64,000 bases of DNA, from positions 62,001-126,000 of the forward strand of contig NZ_JAQFWW010000006.1 in assembly GCF_027706145.1 (NCBI RefSeq), in the 5' to 3' direction. The stretch's first letter is position 1, and each line of letters begins with the position of its first letter. A program made the translations under genes and the position numbers. Under the pieces are notes generated by a model, which was given only the letters and a program-made list of their open reading frames with translations, made no database searches and was not told where the DNA came from. Below, in pieces: positions 16,859-25,472 of the stretch. The stretch is from Bacillus changyiensis. Lineage in GTDB: Bacteria > Bacillota > Bacilli > Bacillales > Bacillaceae.

Positions 16859-17275
16859 TCATTCAATTTCAGAAAAAATCACATGTGTTACAGTGTGGGC
16901 ATAGGCTGACGTTTCATTGATGAACGCTTCAATCTGAGCCAGGTTTTCCGCATTGATTTTCAGCATGTAACAGGCCGCCCCTGCGATCCGGTAGCAAAAT
17001 TCGATATTGGAGAGCCGTTTAATATATGTTTTAAATCTTTCATATTCGCCATTTTTCACTGTTGCTTCAATAATACATGAAATGGGGAGACCCACTTTCG
17101 AGTAATCAATATTCAATGTATATTGTTTGATAACACCAAACGATTCGAGTCGCCTAACTCTTTCTGTTACAGACGGTGAAGAAAGACTAATTTTCCGGCC
17201 CAGTTCTCTCATCGACAGACGGCTGTCTTTTTTCAATTCCGTTATGATTTTCAAATCAATGTCATCTAATTTCAT
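16859..17275 (-). CDS. lrpC: Lrp/AsnC-family regulator LrpC
   Basis: A 138-residue leucine-responsive-type regulator. Residues 1-60 hold the winged helix-turn-helix (DIDLKIITELKKDSRLSMREL and SSPSVTERVRRLESFGVIKQY); residues about 65-138 form the RAM ligand-binding domain (FCYRIAGAACYMLKINAENL). The match to B. subtilis LrpC is close over the entire length, but the C-terminus is a few residues shorter. LrpC is a DNA-wrapping regulator linked to amino acid metabolism and DNA repair. The gene is divergent from the AhpD-like gene. Confidence 0.9.
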   Translation of the reverse strand: MKLDDIDLKIITELKKDSRLSMRELGRKISLSSPSVTERVRRLESFGVIKQYTLNIDYSKVGLPISCIIEATVKNGEYERFKTYIKRLSNIEFCYRIAGAACYMLKINAENLAQIEAFINETSAYAHTVTHVIFSEIE

Positions 17276-17392
17276 TTGTTATGTAATTCCCTTCAATTCT
17301 GTTTTATTTATTTAATATTTTAACAGACTTCTTTACAGTTGAAATTTATTCAATCGATTCTATTAGATATGATAATGGGGAGGTGATCACAA

Positions 17393-17803
17393 ATGACAAG
17401 AATCAATCTAACAGATAAAGGAGCTACCCCATTTCAACAACTACTAGGGTATTCTGAGAACCTGTTATCAAGTTGGACTGCTTTGGCAGAGGAACTAGCA
17501 AACGACGGGTTTCTCTCAAAAGAATTGAAGGAACAAGTACGCAGAGTGCTAGCTCAAGGAAACGGCTGTGAATATTGCAAAGCAAAAGGGAAACCTGAGA
17601 CTTCTACTCATGAAAAAACAAGCCTGGCCATGGGCTTTGCAGAGGTCTTTTTAGCGCAGAGAGATCGCATATCAGACAGGCAGTTTGCTATTTTAAAAGA
17701 GTTATTTTCTGAGGAAGAAATCATTGAGTTAACGGCATTTATTTGCTTTACGACTGCCCAGCAATATTTTGGCGCATTAATGAAGCTTCCGGCAGATGCA
17801 TAA
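17393..17803 (+). CDS. AhpD-like / carboxymuconolactone decarboxylase family protein
   Basis: A 136-residue all-helical protein of the CMD/AhpD superfamily. The redox motif CEYC lies at residues 59-62, inside the family core VRRVLAQGNGCEYCKAKG, and a C-terminal FICFTTAQQYFGAL helix follows. AhpD-like proteins with CxxC act as thiol peroxidase or disulfide partners; the specific role here is not known. ATG 17393 follows GGGGAGGTGATCACAA. It is divergent from lrpC, so LrpC may regulate it, and is 47 bp upstream of ydzA in the same direction. Confidence 0.8.
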   Translation: MTRINLTDKGATPFQQLLGYSENLLSSWTALAEELANDGFLSKELKEQVRRVLAQGNGCEYCKAKGKPETSTHEKTSLAMGFAEVFLAQRDRISDRQFAILKELFSEEEIIELTAFICFTTAQQYFGALMKLPADA

Positions 17804-17850
17804 ATCGTTTATAGTATAAAGATAGAATATAAACGACAGGAGGTATTTCA

Positions 17851-18144
17851 TTGCTGCAAACACCAATTGGCCGCCTTCGATTAATGGGTTTTATTGAAGG
17901 GATGTCACTTCTTGTTCTGCTGTTTATTGCCATGCCACTTAAATATTTTGCAGACTATCCGCTGGCCGTTACGATTGTCGGTGCTGTTCACGGTGGGTTG
18001 TTTATTATCTATTTGCTTGTTCTTTTATATGCGACATTTGTGTTACGATGGTCGCTGAAATGGCCTGCTACAGGGCTTATCGTCGCTTTTGTTCCATTTG
18101 GAAATTTTCTTTATGATAGAAGCTTAAAAACTTATCATCATTAA
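17851..18144 (+). CDS. ydzA: DUF3817 membrane protein YdzA
   Basis: A 97-residue integral membrane protein with three helices (about residues 12-32, 38-65 and 72-88) and the family hallmarks GRLRLMGFIEGMSLL and a conserved His in GAVHGGLF. Function is unknown; the DUF3817 family is widespread in Bacillaceae and actinobacteria. The start is TTG 17851 behind ACAGGAGG. The placement near lrpC and amj is as in B. subtilis. Confidence 0.85.
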   Translation: MLQTPIGRLRLMGFIEGMSLLVLLFIAMPLKYFADYPLAVTIVGAVHGGLFIIYLLVLLYATFVLRWSLKWPATGLIVAFVPFGNFLYDRSLKTYHH

Positions 18145-18149
18145 ATCCT

Positions 18150-18184
18150 GATCCGCCGAAAAACGTTGGCGGATCGTTTATTAT
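18150..18184 (+). terminator. Terminator between ydzA and amj
   Basis: GATCCGCC (18150-18157) and GGCGGATC (18168-18175) form the stem, followed by GTTTATTAT. It separates convergent genes and may act in both directions. Confidence 0.75.
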
Positions 18185-18186
18185 AG

Positions 18187-18996
18187 CTAGATCCATTTCG
18201 TCATCCAGGCAATATAGTAAGCGGCAGGGATAAACAAAACTTGTGCAAAAACTGTGCCGGCCACCCTTGATGCAACCATTGTAATTGATGCCCATTTCAA
18301 ATCAACATAGTTTCGTTTCCCTTTTGCTACATCATCAGCTAACACAGAAACCTTCGGATCAACAAACAACACCAAAAGCATTGTCGCAATTCCATTGACA
18401 AGCCCTGATGCCATGACTGCAGTTGTCTGCCTTTCTGGAATGAGCACACCTGCATATAGAGCAGCAAGGACACCGATCGTATAAATTGATGTGATCATCA
18501 TATTTAAAACAAACAACCGTTTTGGAATGAGACGAAATTGAAAACCTTTTACATATTGAAATTCAGGCTTTTTCACATAACTCTTAAGATATTTTAAACT
18601 GTTCTTTGATAACCCTTTTCGAAACATTTGCAAAACCGAGCCGTTTTCTCCAGCCAAATGAACAATAGCCCGTGAAAAAACAGCCACAAATGTCGGCAAG
18701 AGCAACATGCCACAAATGGTTCCGACTGTTGACCCAAAGATTAAAAAGCGAAACTGTTTCCCAATAAGGGAGAGCGCCTCCACTCCTGCCATATCAACGA
18801 GTTTTCCTGTCACCGGCTGTTGAACCATATTAGACATTCTCGAGACAATCACCATCACATTGAATAAAGATAGGGCTGATGCAATAAACCCGATTTTGGC
18901 ACCGGAAAGCCGTGCCGCATAGGCTAATGTTTCAATTGAATGAATCAGTAATAAAAAACAAAAAACCAAAAGCACTTTTCCTGTGATAATCTCCAT
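18187..18996 (-). CDS. amj: Alternative lipid II flippase Amj (YdaH)
   Basis: A 269-residue polytopic membrane protein that matches YdaH/Amj, the second lipid II flippase of B. subtilis, which substitutes for MurJ in peptidoglycan synthesis. The N-terminus LLIHSIETLAYAARLSGAKIG and the charged loop LKYLKSYVKKPEFQYVKGFQF are family-typical; about six helices are predicted. The ATG at 18996 follows TTGGAGGGGCGAATC; an upstream in-frame start at 19074 would read through the promoter. A SigM-like promoter lies 25-52 bp upstream, in agreement with the cell-envelope-stress control known for amj. Confidence 0.92.
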   Translation of the reverse strand: MEIITGKVLLVFCFLLLIHSIETLAYAARLSGAKIGFIASALSLFNVMVIVSRMSNMVQQPVTGKLVDMAGVEALSLIGKQFRFLIFGSTVGTICGMLLLPTFVAVFSRAIVHLAGENGSVLQMFRKGLSKNSLKYLKSYVKKPEFQYVKGFQFRLIPKRLFVLNMMITSIYTIGVLAALYAGVLIPERQTTAVMASGLVNGIATMLLVLFVDPKVSVLADDVAKGKRNYVDLKWASITMVASRVAGTVFAQVLFIPAAYYIAWMTKWI

Positions 18997-19020
18997 GATT
19001 CGCCCCTCCAATCTAAACAT

Positions 19021-19048
19021 TAGACTGATGGGCAGGGAAAAATGTTTC
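19021..19048 (-). promoter_or_regulatory. ECF (SigM-like) promoter of amj
   Basis: On the minus strand GAAAC (19048-19044), followed by an ATTTTT start to a 17-base spacer, and AGTCTA (19026-19021). This resembles the SigM pattern GAAAC-N16/17-CGTCTA with one mismatch in the -10. Confidence 0.6.
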
Positions 19049-19056
19049 TGGATTTT

Positions 19057-19092
19057 AAAAAACCGCTTTGGCAAGAGGCCAAAACGGTTTTT
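19057..19092 (-). terminator. Intrinsic terminator upstream of amj
   Basis: On the minus strand AAAAACCGTTTTGGCC, loop TCTT, GCCAAAGCGGTTTTTT. It lies just upstream of the amj promoter and would stop transcripts coming from ydaG, about 300 bp away, or from an RNA in between. Confidence 0.75.
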
Positions 19093-19395
19093 CGGTTGAG
19101 CAAATATGTTTATATTATCGTAAAATCCGCTAAAAATCCGAATTTTTTAAACATTGTTCCGAATAAAAGTAAACACCATGGAATTTCTGAAAACAAGACA
19201 ACGAAAGCCCTACCTCTCAATCGTCCTTGCGACTCCGAAGCCGCGCCAGTGCGAATTGTGAAACAAAAAGTCTTTTTCCCTTCTATCCCTATAGGGGCGG
19301 GTCAGAGGAAGAGATAAGCATCTTCTAAGAAAGAAAAAAGAAGTTTACTTATACATTTGCTCTTCACATCCTAACATCATACCACATGATTCCGG
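19093..19395. other. Intergenic region between ydaG and the amj-side terminator
   Basis: 303 bp with no credible coding sequence. Since a terminator for the minus strand lies at its left end, it is probably a long 3' untranslated region of ydaG or a separate small RNA. I see no clear promoter inside. Confidence 0.4.
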
Positions 19396-19821
19396 CTATG
19401 ACAAATCAAGTGTAACTGGGGTAATTTCTCCTTCATTCATTAACCTGATTTGTGAAGGATGGATTTCAAGTACAGATAAGTTTGGGTCATCTTTTCCATC
19501 AAACCAGCGATTAAGCTGATCATTCCAAACTCGATCCTTCAATGCTTCTGAATGATTTAATGTTGCCGTACCTTCGATTTCAAGATATGCATCACCGAAA
19601 CCATCACCATTATAGCCTAATAGGACATGGACATTTGGATTATGATCAATCTCTTCCGCTTTATGTGTCTCATCGCTTGTCGGTGTATAAAGCGTTAGTC
19701 CATCATGGAAAAATGTCATGAAGCGTGAATGTGGCTTACCTCCTTCAACTGTTGCAAGCGAGCCAACTTTATGATGATCAAGAATATCAAACACTTTTTG
19801 TTTCAATTGCTGCTGGTCCAT
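19396..19821 (-). CDS. ydaG: General stress protein YdaG (PNP-oxidase-like flavin-binding fold)
   Basis: A 141-residue protein of the pyridoxamine 5'-phosphate oxidase-like split-barrel family (general stress protein 26 group). The opening VGSLATVEGGKPHSRFMTFFHDGLTLYTPTSD and the segment VHVLLGYNGDGFGDAYLEIEG are typical. Members bind FMN or F420-like cofactors; no reaction is known for YdaG. ATG 19821 follows AAAGGAGGGAC. A SigB-type promoter lies upstream, which fits the membership of ydaG in the B. subtilis SigB stress regulon. Confidence 0.9.
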   Translation of the reverse strand: MDQQQLKQKVFDILDHHKVGSLATVEGGKPHSRFMTFFHDGLTLYTPTSDETHKAEEIDHNPNVHVLLGYNGDGFGDAYLEIEGTATLNHSEALKDRVWNDQLNRWFDGKDDPNLSVLEIHPSQIRLMNEGEITPVTLDLS

Positions 19822-19847
19822 TTAAAGTCCCTCCTTTTTATTGTTAC

Positions 19848-19874
19848 TTTTCCACATTTTGCGACATATTAAAC
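19848..19874 (-). promoter_or_regulatory. SigB-type promoter of ydaG
   Basis: On the minus strand GTTTAA (19874-19869), a 15-base spacer, then GGAAAA (19853-19848). The -35 is perfect for SigB; the -10 deviates from GGGTAT. Confidence 0.6.
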
Positions 19875-20143
19875 ACGGACACACTCTTCCACTTTGACTC
19901 TGATAAATTTGTGAAACAACATCTTGAGGTTGGTGTACGACAAATCAGATTTTTGTCGGGTACGTTTTTAAACTGGGGGTCAGTTGTTCATATTGACGAA
20001 GATTCCGTCCATTTCTTTGACTAGTACAATTTTGAAAGCAGCGCTGTCCCTTTTCTAGTATTTGATTCGAGCTCATGATAAAGCATTCTTTCTCATACTG
20101 ATCTGAAAACAGTCTTCGGACAAGGCCGAACTGATCATATTTC
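19875..20143. other. Intergenic region between chemoreceptor terminator and ydaG promoter
   Basis: About 270 bp without a convincing gene. A minus-strand open frame across it has no ribosome site and no recognisable sequence. Confidence 0.4.
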
Positions 20144-20174
20144 AAAAAGCACCAGCAGAATGCTGATGCTTTTT
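20144..20174 (-). terminator. Intrinsic terminator of the chemoreceptor gene
   Basis: On the minus strand AAAAAGCATCAGCA, loop TTC, TGCTGGTGCTTTTT. Confidence 0.9.
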
Positions 20175-20176
20175 GA

Positions 20177-21934
20177 TTAAAGTTTGTATTTCTCAATTTC
20201 TTGGTTCAAGTGATTGCTAAGTTCAGTCAAGGCTTCTGCAGCTTGAGCCACATTTGTAATCGCTAATACCTGTTCATCCACTGAAGCTGTAATTTCTTCC
20301 ACTGCTGCAGCTGTCTCCTGTGAAACGCCGGCAGCACTTTGGACCGATTCGGTAATTTGATCATTTTGCCCTTTGATATTTTGAAGTTCTTTATTAAGAG
20401 CTCTGATTTCTGTCATCGTTTTCTCAATCGACACTGTAATCTTTTTAAATTCTTGTTCAGTCAATTTGACGGCATCATCCAACTCACTTGTATGTTCCAT
20501 TGTTTCTGACATTAAAGAAACTGTGTTTTCTGTTTCTTGTTTGATCCCGTTAATCATGTTTTGAATTTGACTCACAGCTGTTTTTGATTGTTCAGCAAGT
20601 TTGCGTACTTCACTAGCAACGACTGCAAAACCGCTACCGTGTGCACCTGCTCTTGCTGCTTCAATACTTGCGTTCAACGCCAGCAGATTCGTCTCATTTG
20701 ATATATTTTCAATCGTTTCTGTAATTTGTGAAATATCCTGCACTTTATTATTCAAACTCGTAATTCCCGTACGGATTTGCCCCGATGCCTTTAATGATTC
20801 TTCATTAGAAGATTTGAGTTTCTGAACAATGTTTTGTCCTTCTCGTGCAGCGGTTTCGGTATCATCAGCCATTTGTTCAATAAAATCGCTTTGCGTATTC
20901 ATCTTATCAAAAGACTTTGTAAATGATACGAGCCGTTCATTTGTTCCTTCTAAATCACTTGCCTGTGTAACCGTTCCAGCAGAAATTTCTGAAATCGCTC
21001 TGCCGATTTCTTCGCTACTTGCTGAAGTTTCTTCTGAGATAGCAGACAAATCTGATGCAGAATCAAGCAATCTGATGCTTGTACTTTGCAAGCCTTGCAT
21101 CAGTCCTCTCAATTGTGAAGACATATTATTAAATGCCGCACCCAACAGCCCGACTTCATCTTTTGATTCCGGCAAGTTTGTTTCTTCAAGGTGTCCTTCA
21201 GAAATCTTTAAAGCAGCTGCTGTTACATCACTCAGCAATTTTACTTTCTTTCTAATTAAGAAATAAAATAACACTAGGCTCAACAACGTAATAACGGAGA
21301 CAGTAACGGTAATGAATATTTTCACATACTCTAAGCCTTTATAAAATTCGTCTTCAAAAACAGCAATCCCCACACTCCAGTCCCAAGGTTCAAAATAAGT
21401 CATATATGCCATTTTATCCTTAGCTTCGCCGGTTTCATCGTCTTGATCAGGATATGAGACAAAATGATCTTCTGCAGTGGACGCCTTAGCGGCAGCAACC
21501 ATTTTTTTCCGATTTTCGGTAGAAGACGGAACTTGTCCGATCGGATTTTTTGGATGGACCTGTGTAGAATAGTCTGATTGGTATGCCACAATATATCCTT
21601 TGTCTTTATATAAAAACTTCGATTTTTGGAAATCGTACCCCTGCTCACCCGACAGTTTTGGACCGTTCAAGATTTCTCGCGCTTCTGCTTTTGCCTCTTC
21701 AAGTGTGATTTCTTTTTTCTCTACTTTAGCATTTAACACATTCAAAACAGCAGTGGACGTATCAGCCAAATGTTTTAAATCCTGCTTCCCTGAATTGACC
21801 AATTCTTTTTTTGCCATTTGGTAAGCGCTAATCCCAACGATTGATCCAGTCAGAACCGTAATAAATACGATAACGATCATTAATTTAATAAAAAGACTTT
21901 CTTTTTTCAGTTTACTGCCTCTCTGTTTGACGAT
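20177..21934 (-). CDS. Methyl-accepting chemotaxis protein with Cache-type sensor
   Basis: A transmembrane chemoreceptor. After a basic N-terminus come helix 1 ([18 protein letters not shown]), an extracellular single-Cache-type domain of about 150 residues ([21 protein letters not shown], then [14 protein letters not shown]), helix 2, a HAMP domain ([26 protein letters not shown]) and the cytoplasmic signalling tip [20 protein letters not shown]. The first ATG (21880) leaves helix 1 without a cytoplasmic tail and has no ribosome site. Reading is open 18 codons further to 21934, where ATC stands eight bases after AAGGAGG. I therefore place the start at this non-standard codon (or the nearby ATT). 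The ligand is unknown; such Cache receptors often sense carboxylates or amino acids. Confidence 0.88.
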   Translation of the reverse strand: MVKQRGSKLKKESLFIKLMIVIVFITVLTGSIVGISAYQMAKKELVNSGKQDLKHLADTSTAVLNVLNAKVEKKEITLEEAKAEAREILNGPKLSGEQGYDFQKSKFLYKDKGYIVAYQSDYSTQVHPKNPIGQVPSSTENRKKMVAAAKASTAEDHFVSYPDQDDETGEAKDKMAYMTYFEPWDWSVGIAVFEDEFYKGLEYVKIFITVTVSVITLLSLVLFYFLIRKKVKLLSDVTAAALKISEGHLEETNLPESKDEVGLLGAAFNNMSSQLRGLMQGLQSTSIRLLDSASDLSAISEETSASSEEIGRAISEISAGTVTQASDLEGTNERLVSFTKSFDKMNTQSDFIEQMADDTETAAREGQNIVQKLKSSNEESLKASGQIRTGITSLNNKVQDISQITETIENISNETNLLALNASIEAARAGAHGSGFAVVASEVRKLAEQSKTAVSQIQNMINGIKQETENTVSLMSETMEHTSELDDAVKLTEQEFKKITVSIEKTMTEIRALNKELQNIKGQNDQITESVQSAAGVSQETAAAVEEITASVDEQVLAITNVAQAAEALTELSNHLNQEIEKYKL

Positions 21935-22123
21935 GACAATCTCCTCCTTCTAGGACATATATCGGTTCTTTCAAAAAGAAATATAGCATCATTATTTTTT
22001 TGCATCATTTACTTTTTTAGAAATACAAAAAAAGAGATAGCAAGTGTTCTTTCCAATGGTGAGCTTGTCACTGAAATTCAGCCCGTTTCGACATGATCAG
22101 TCGGCTTCGTCTTTATAGAGACT

Positions 22124-22153
22124 AAAAAAGACCATTCACAATTGGAATGATCT
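22124..22153 (-). terminator. Terminator of the pxp-lipC operon
   Basis: On the minus strand GATCATTC, loop CAATTGT, GAATGGTC, then six T residues. It lies 13 bp after lipC. Confidence 0.75.
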
Positions 22154-22165
22154 CTATCAATATAT

Positions 22166-22804
22166 TTAATGTTCTACTAGTTTACATCCGGACTCCCTAA
22201 GGCTTTCAGCAATCGCCTCATACCCTTTCCCATTGGGGTGAACCTTATCTATTGATAAATATTCCGTTTCATGCCCTTTAAAAATGGAATAAACATCAAT
22301 CACTTTGACTTGTGGAGGATTGGCTAATTGTTGGAGGTGCTGATTAAAGTCAGATACCCATCGATCCGCTAATTTAATCTTCGGAAATGGATTGTATAAG
22401 TTAAGTAGTCTGATCATGTAATCCTGATGATCTTTTCCCTTAATGTCTTTTATTTTGCCGAGCATTTCAGCGTAGTTTTTTTGACAGTGTGATGAGGCTT
22501 CTAAAAAGACGTCATCATCTTTCTCTTTTTCATAGATTCCCAGAGATTCAAGCAAATCATTTCCGCAACCTGTGATCGTGATCACATTTGCTTTTTTGAG
22601 TTGTTCTTTGACAAACGGTCGATCAAACAGCTTTAGAATTTCTGCTGTTTCAAGACCTGATTTGGCGAAAACCATTAACATAACGGGCTCATGTAAGTCT
22701 TCCTCAAGTTTCCGTTTGTAGCGCTGAACAAATCCAGGTTCAAACATACCAGAACCAACACCGACGGTTAAGGAATCGCCAAGAGCTGTATAGTGAAAAG
22801 CCAT
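22166..22804 (-). CDS. lipC: GDSL/SGNH lipase LipC
   Basis: A 212-residue SGNH hydrolase. The nucleophile Ser11 is in GDSLTVG, the oxyanion Asn in ITGCGNDLLES, and the catalytic Asp/His pair in SIDKVHPNGKGY. B. subtilis LipC (YcsK, 213 residues) is a phospholipase found on the spore coat and involved in germination; its gene follows kipR there as it does here. The start ATG at 22804 follows GGGGGAAAGGAT; the longer open frame from 22879 has no ribosome site. Last gene of the pxp operon. Confidence 0.92.
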   Translation of the reverse strand: MAFHYTALGDSLTVGVGSGMFEPGFVQRYKRKLEEDLHEPVMLMVFAKSGLETAEILKLFDRPFVKEQLKKANVITITGCGNDLLESLGIYEKEKDDDVFLEASSHCQKNYAEMLGKIKDIKGKDHQDYMIRLLNLYNPFPKIKLADRWVSDFNQHLQQLANPPQVKVIDVYSIFKGHETEYLSIDKVHPNGKGYEAIAESLRESGCKLVEH

Positions 22805-22894
22805 ATCCTTTCCCCCTTTGGTTTTTGTCACGCCACCATGATCGTGACAGCTACCATATCGTACTCGACAACCGGGCAAAAGGATACACTTTCT

Positions 22895-23644
22895 TTAAAA
22901 ACCTAGTTTTTTCGAAATATCAAGTGCTGCTGTTTTTACTTTTTTAGCTAAATAAGGTAATCGATCTTTCTGAAACCTCGCTTCAAACCCAGCAATACTG
23001 AGGCCAGCAACAGTTTGTTTCTGATGGTTAAAAATTGGCGCTGCAACAGCTGAGGTGTAATCTTCAAGTTCTGAATGACTGACTGTATAGCCGTTTTTAT
23101 ATGACATATCCAACACACGAATCAGTTCAGCTTTATCACAAATCGTTCCTGAAGCAATTGGAACTAGTTCTGTTTCCTCAAGATAGACTTCCCTTTCGTC
23201 CTCTGGAAGAAACGTCAAAATGCTTCTTGCACATGCCCCGGCATATAATGGTGATCGTCTCCCAATCGCCGTATAGAGACGAACCATTTGCGTCCCTTCT
23301 AATTTTTCAATGTATATCGCTTCATTTCCTTGTTTAACAATTAGGTGGACAGCTTCATCTACTTCATCACGTAACTTTTCCATCACCGGCAATGCTATTT
23401 TTCGAATATCTAGCCGTTCAGAAACAAGCTGACCATATTGTAAAAATAATAGACCTAAACCGTACATTCCACTTTCATCACGATTGAGAAACCCCATCTC
23501 ACAAAGAGAGCAAACCATCCGATAAACAGATGTTTTTGGCATTCCCGTAAGTTCAATCATATCATTGAGTGAGAGCCGTTCTTTCGTTAAAAACAGATTG
23601 AGTAATGCCATTGATTTGACAACCGTTTTATTCTTGCATTCCAA
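22895..23644 (-). CDS. kipR: IclR-family regulator KipR
   Basis: A 249-residue repressor. The N-terminal winged helix (LSLNDMIELTGMPKTSVYRMVCSLCEMGFL) is followed by the IclR effector domain with YAGACARSILTFLPEDE and ASGTICDKAELIRVLD. KipR represses the 5-oxoprolinase/kip operon of B. subtilis. The start is TTG 23644 behind AGGAGGGGAAGGGA; the beginning KNKTVVKSMALLNLFL agrees with the B. subtilis protein. An upstream in-frame start at 23683 is poorly placed. A palindrome in the leader of pxpA is its probable operator. Confidence 0.92.
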   Translation of the reverse strand: MECKNKTVVKSMALLNLFLTKERLSLNDMIELTGMPKTSVYRMVCSLCEMGFLNRDESGMYGLGLLFLQYGQLVSERLDIRKIALPVMEKLRDEVDEAVHLIVKQGNEAIYIEKLEGTQMVRLYTAIGRRSPLYAGACARSILTFLPEDEREVYLEETELVPIASGTICDKAELIRVLDMSYKNGYTVSHSELEDYTSAVAAPIFNHQKQTVAGLSIAGFEARFQKDRLPYLAKKVKTAALDISKKLGF

Positions 23645-23666
23645 TCCCTTCCCCTCCTGAAATACA

Positions 23667-24683
23667 TCATACCACGTATTCAAACTTTAATCTGGCAGCT
23701 AGTTCACAAATTTTGGTCTCCCTGTCGATAAAGAGGCGCTCTGCTTGTTCAAGTTGAACCAGCTGAAACCGTATCTGTTCTCCAGGCATCATTTGCGCAA
23801 CAGTAGATAAATCGGCTGAAATGACATGGGCAATTCGCGGATAACCACCAGCTGTCTGACGATCAGCGAGAAGAACGATAGGATTGCCGTCAGGCGGAAC
23901 TTGAATGGTTCCAAAAGAGACAGCTTCAGAAATCATTTCAAGTGGCATTTCCATTTCAAGTGGATTTCCTTCAAGTCGGTAACCCATCCGATCTGATTTT
24001 GCCGATACTCGAAAAGCTTCTGCCAAAAGCTGTTCCTGTGAGGCCGATGTGAAATAATCGAACTGTTCCCCTTTCATTACACGAATGACCGGGTTTTTCT
24101 TTAACGGGAGAAAATAGTGACGATTCACCGCCCAATTTGGAGCGGCAAAGCCCCGTTCATCCAATTGCTCTTTCAGCTCCCACAACATTTTTTCTGATAA
24201 GGATGATATCTCACCGGTTGTTAAAAGGTCTCCTTTTTGCAGCGGTCTTCCTTGATAACCGCCAATTCCGGCTCTTACATACGTACTTTTACTATTCATC
24301 ACAGATGGTACATCAAATCCGCCAGCACAAGCCAAATAAGCACGACTGCCCCACTTGCACATCCCGAAGTTTAAAACACTTCCTTTTTGAACTAAAATCG
24401 GTCTCCATAAAGGAACCTCTTGATGGTCAATTGATAATGAAAAATCCGCTCCTGTAACAGCGATTAGTGTCGTGTTTGAAAAACGGAGAGACAGGTCTGG
24501 TCCTAACAATGTCACTTCAAGGGCTGCTTCATCTAGCTCATTGCCAACGAGAAGATTGGCAATTCGTAAAGAATCGCTATCCATTGCCCCGCTAACAAGA
24601 ACACCATATTTTTGAAATCCAGTGCGACCCAAGTCTTGCACAGTTGTCATCAGACCTGGCTTTAACACTTCTAAGCTCAACAT
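23667..24683 (-). CDS. pxpC: 5-oxoprolinase subunit C (KipA)
   Basis: A 338-residue AHS2/biotin-dependent carboxylase-type protein, opening [25 protein letters not shown] and carrying [30 protein letters not shown]. With PxpA and PxpB it forms the ATP-dependent 5-oxoprolinase that opens pyroglutamate to glutamate. In B. subtilis it was named KipA, an antagonist of the KinA inhibitor KipI. ATG 24683 follows AAAGGAGGGAAA and overlaps the end of pxpB by 7 bp. Confidence 0.93.
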   Translation of the reverse strand: MLSLEVLKPGLMTTVQDLGRTGFQKYGVLVSGAMDSDSLRIANLLVGNELDEAALEVTLLGPDLSLRFSNTTLIAVTGADFSLSIDHQEVPLWRPILVQKGSVLNFGMCKWGSRAYLACAGGFDVPSVMNSKSTYVRAGIGGYQGRPLQKGDLLTTGEISSLSEKMLWELKEQLDERGFAAPNWAVNRHYFLPLKKNPVIRVMKGEQFDYFTSASQEQLLAEAFRVSAKSDRMGYRLEGNPLEMEMPLEMISEAVSFGTIQVPPDGNPIVLLADRQTAGGYPRIAHVISADLSTVAQMMPGEQIRFQLVQLEQAERLFIDRETKICELAARLKFEYVV

Positions 24684-25408
24684 TTTCCCTCCTTTAACTT
24701 GTCGTACTCTGCTTTTGTCACGCGAACAAATTTGACCATATCTCCTGCTCTTAAAAGGCTTGGCGGCTCTTCACAAGGCCGAAATAATTCAAGCGGTGTA
24801 TGACCAATCAACTGCCAGCCGCCTGGAGTTGATAGCGGATAGACGCCTGTCTGCATACCAGCGATCCCTACAGAACCAGCGGGAATTGACGTTCGCGGTG
24901 AAGACCGGCGCGGAGCCGCGATTTTTTCTGACATCCCCCCTAAATAAGGAAAACCTGGCGCAAACCCAAGCATATAAACGAGGTATTCTCCCGCTGTATG
25001 AATATTTATCACTTCTTCTGTTGTTAAATTGTTGATCTGGGCGACCTCCTCTAAATCAGGACCAAATTCACCACCATAACAAACAGGGATTTCTACCGTC
25101 CGCCTGTCGATTTCTTCCTCTATAGTTAACCGGTAAAGAGTGTTTTTGATGATCCCTTTTACTTTTTCAAAAGGAGAAACGCCTTTACTCGAATTTCGAG
25201 ACACTTCAAGCGGATCATAAAAAACCGTCACACTTGTAAATGCTGGTACACATTCTATCAAACCGGGGAACGGAGCACTTTCAATTTGCTTTGTCAATGC
25301 ACTTGTTATCCGGTGAGTCTGTTCATTAATATCCGTTCCAAACTTAATGATCAGCGCTGAGTCCCCAAGCGGCGCCATTTCAACGTGTAAATTGGTCAAT
25401 TGTTTCAT
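24677..25408 (-). CDS. pxpB: 5-oxoprolinase subunit B (KipI)
   Basis: A 243-residue AHS1-domain protein with the segment [40 protein letters not shown] broken across its middle, the family hallmark, and the ending [16 protein letters not shown]. It is the B subunit of 5-oxoprolinase; the B. subtilis homologue KipI also inhibits the sporulation kinase KinA. The start is uncertain: ATG 25408 is almost on top of its GGGGGGAG site, and the TTG at 25399 has better spacing. Partner of PxpC, with which it overlaps. Confidence 0.9.
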   Translation of the reverse strand: MKQLTNLHVEMAPLGDSALIIKFGTDINEQTHRITSALTKQIESAPFPGLIECVPAFTSVTVFYDPLEVSRNSSKGVSPFEKVKGIIKNTLYRLTIEEEIDRRTVEIPVCYGGEFGPDLEEVAQINNLTTEEVINIHTAGEYLVYMLGFAPGFPYLGGMSEKIAAPRRSSPRTSIPAGSVGIAGMQTGVYPLSTPGGWQLIGHTPLELFRPCEEPPSLLRAGDMVKFVRVTKAEYDKLKEGKC

Positions 25409-25472
25409 CTCCCCCCTAAAATCAAAAATCAATACAGACAAACTTGCTCTGTATTGATTTTCATATGATCAA

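Noticed and set aside
19042-19317. Plus-strand 91-codon frame upstream of amj
   Set aside because: It covers the amj promoter and the terminator hairpin and resembles no protein.
19945-20196. Minus-strand 83-codon frame next to the chemoreceptor terminator
   Set aside because: It runs through the terminator stem, overlaps the receptor stop and has no ribosome site.
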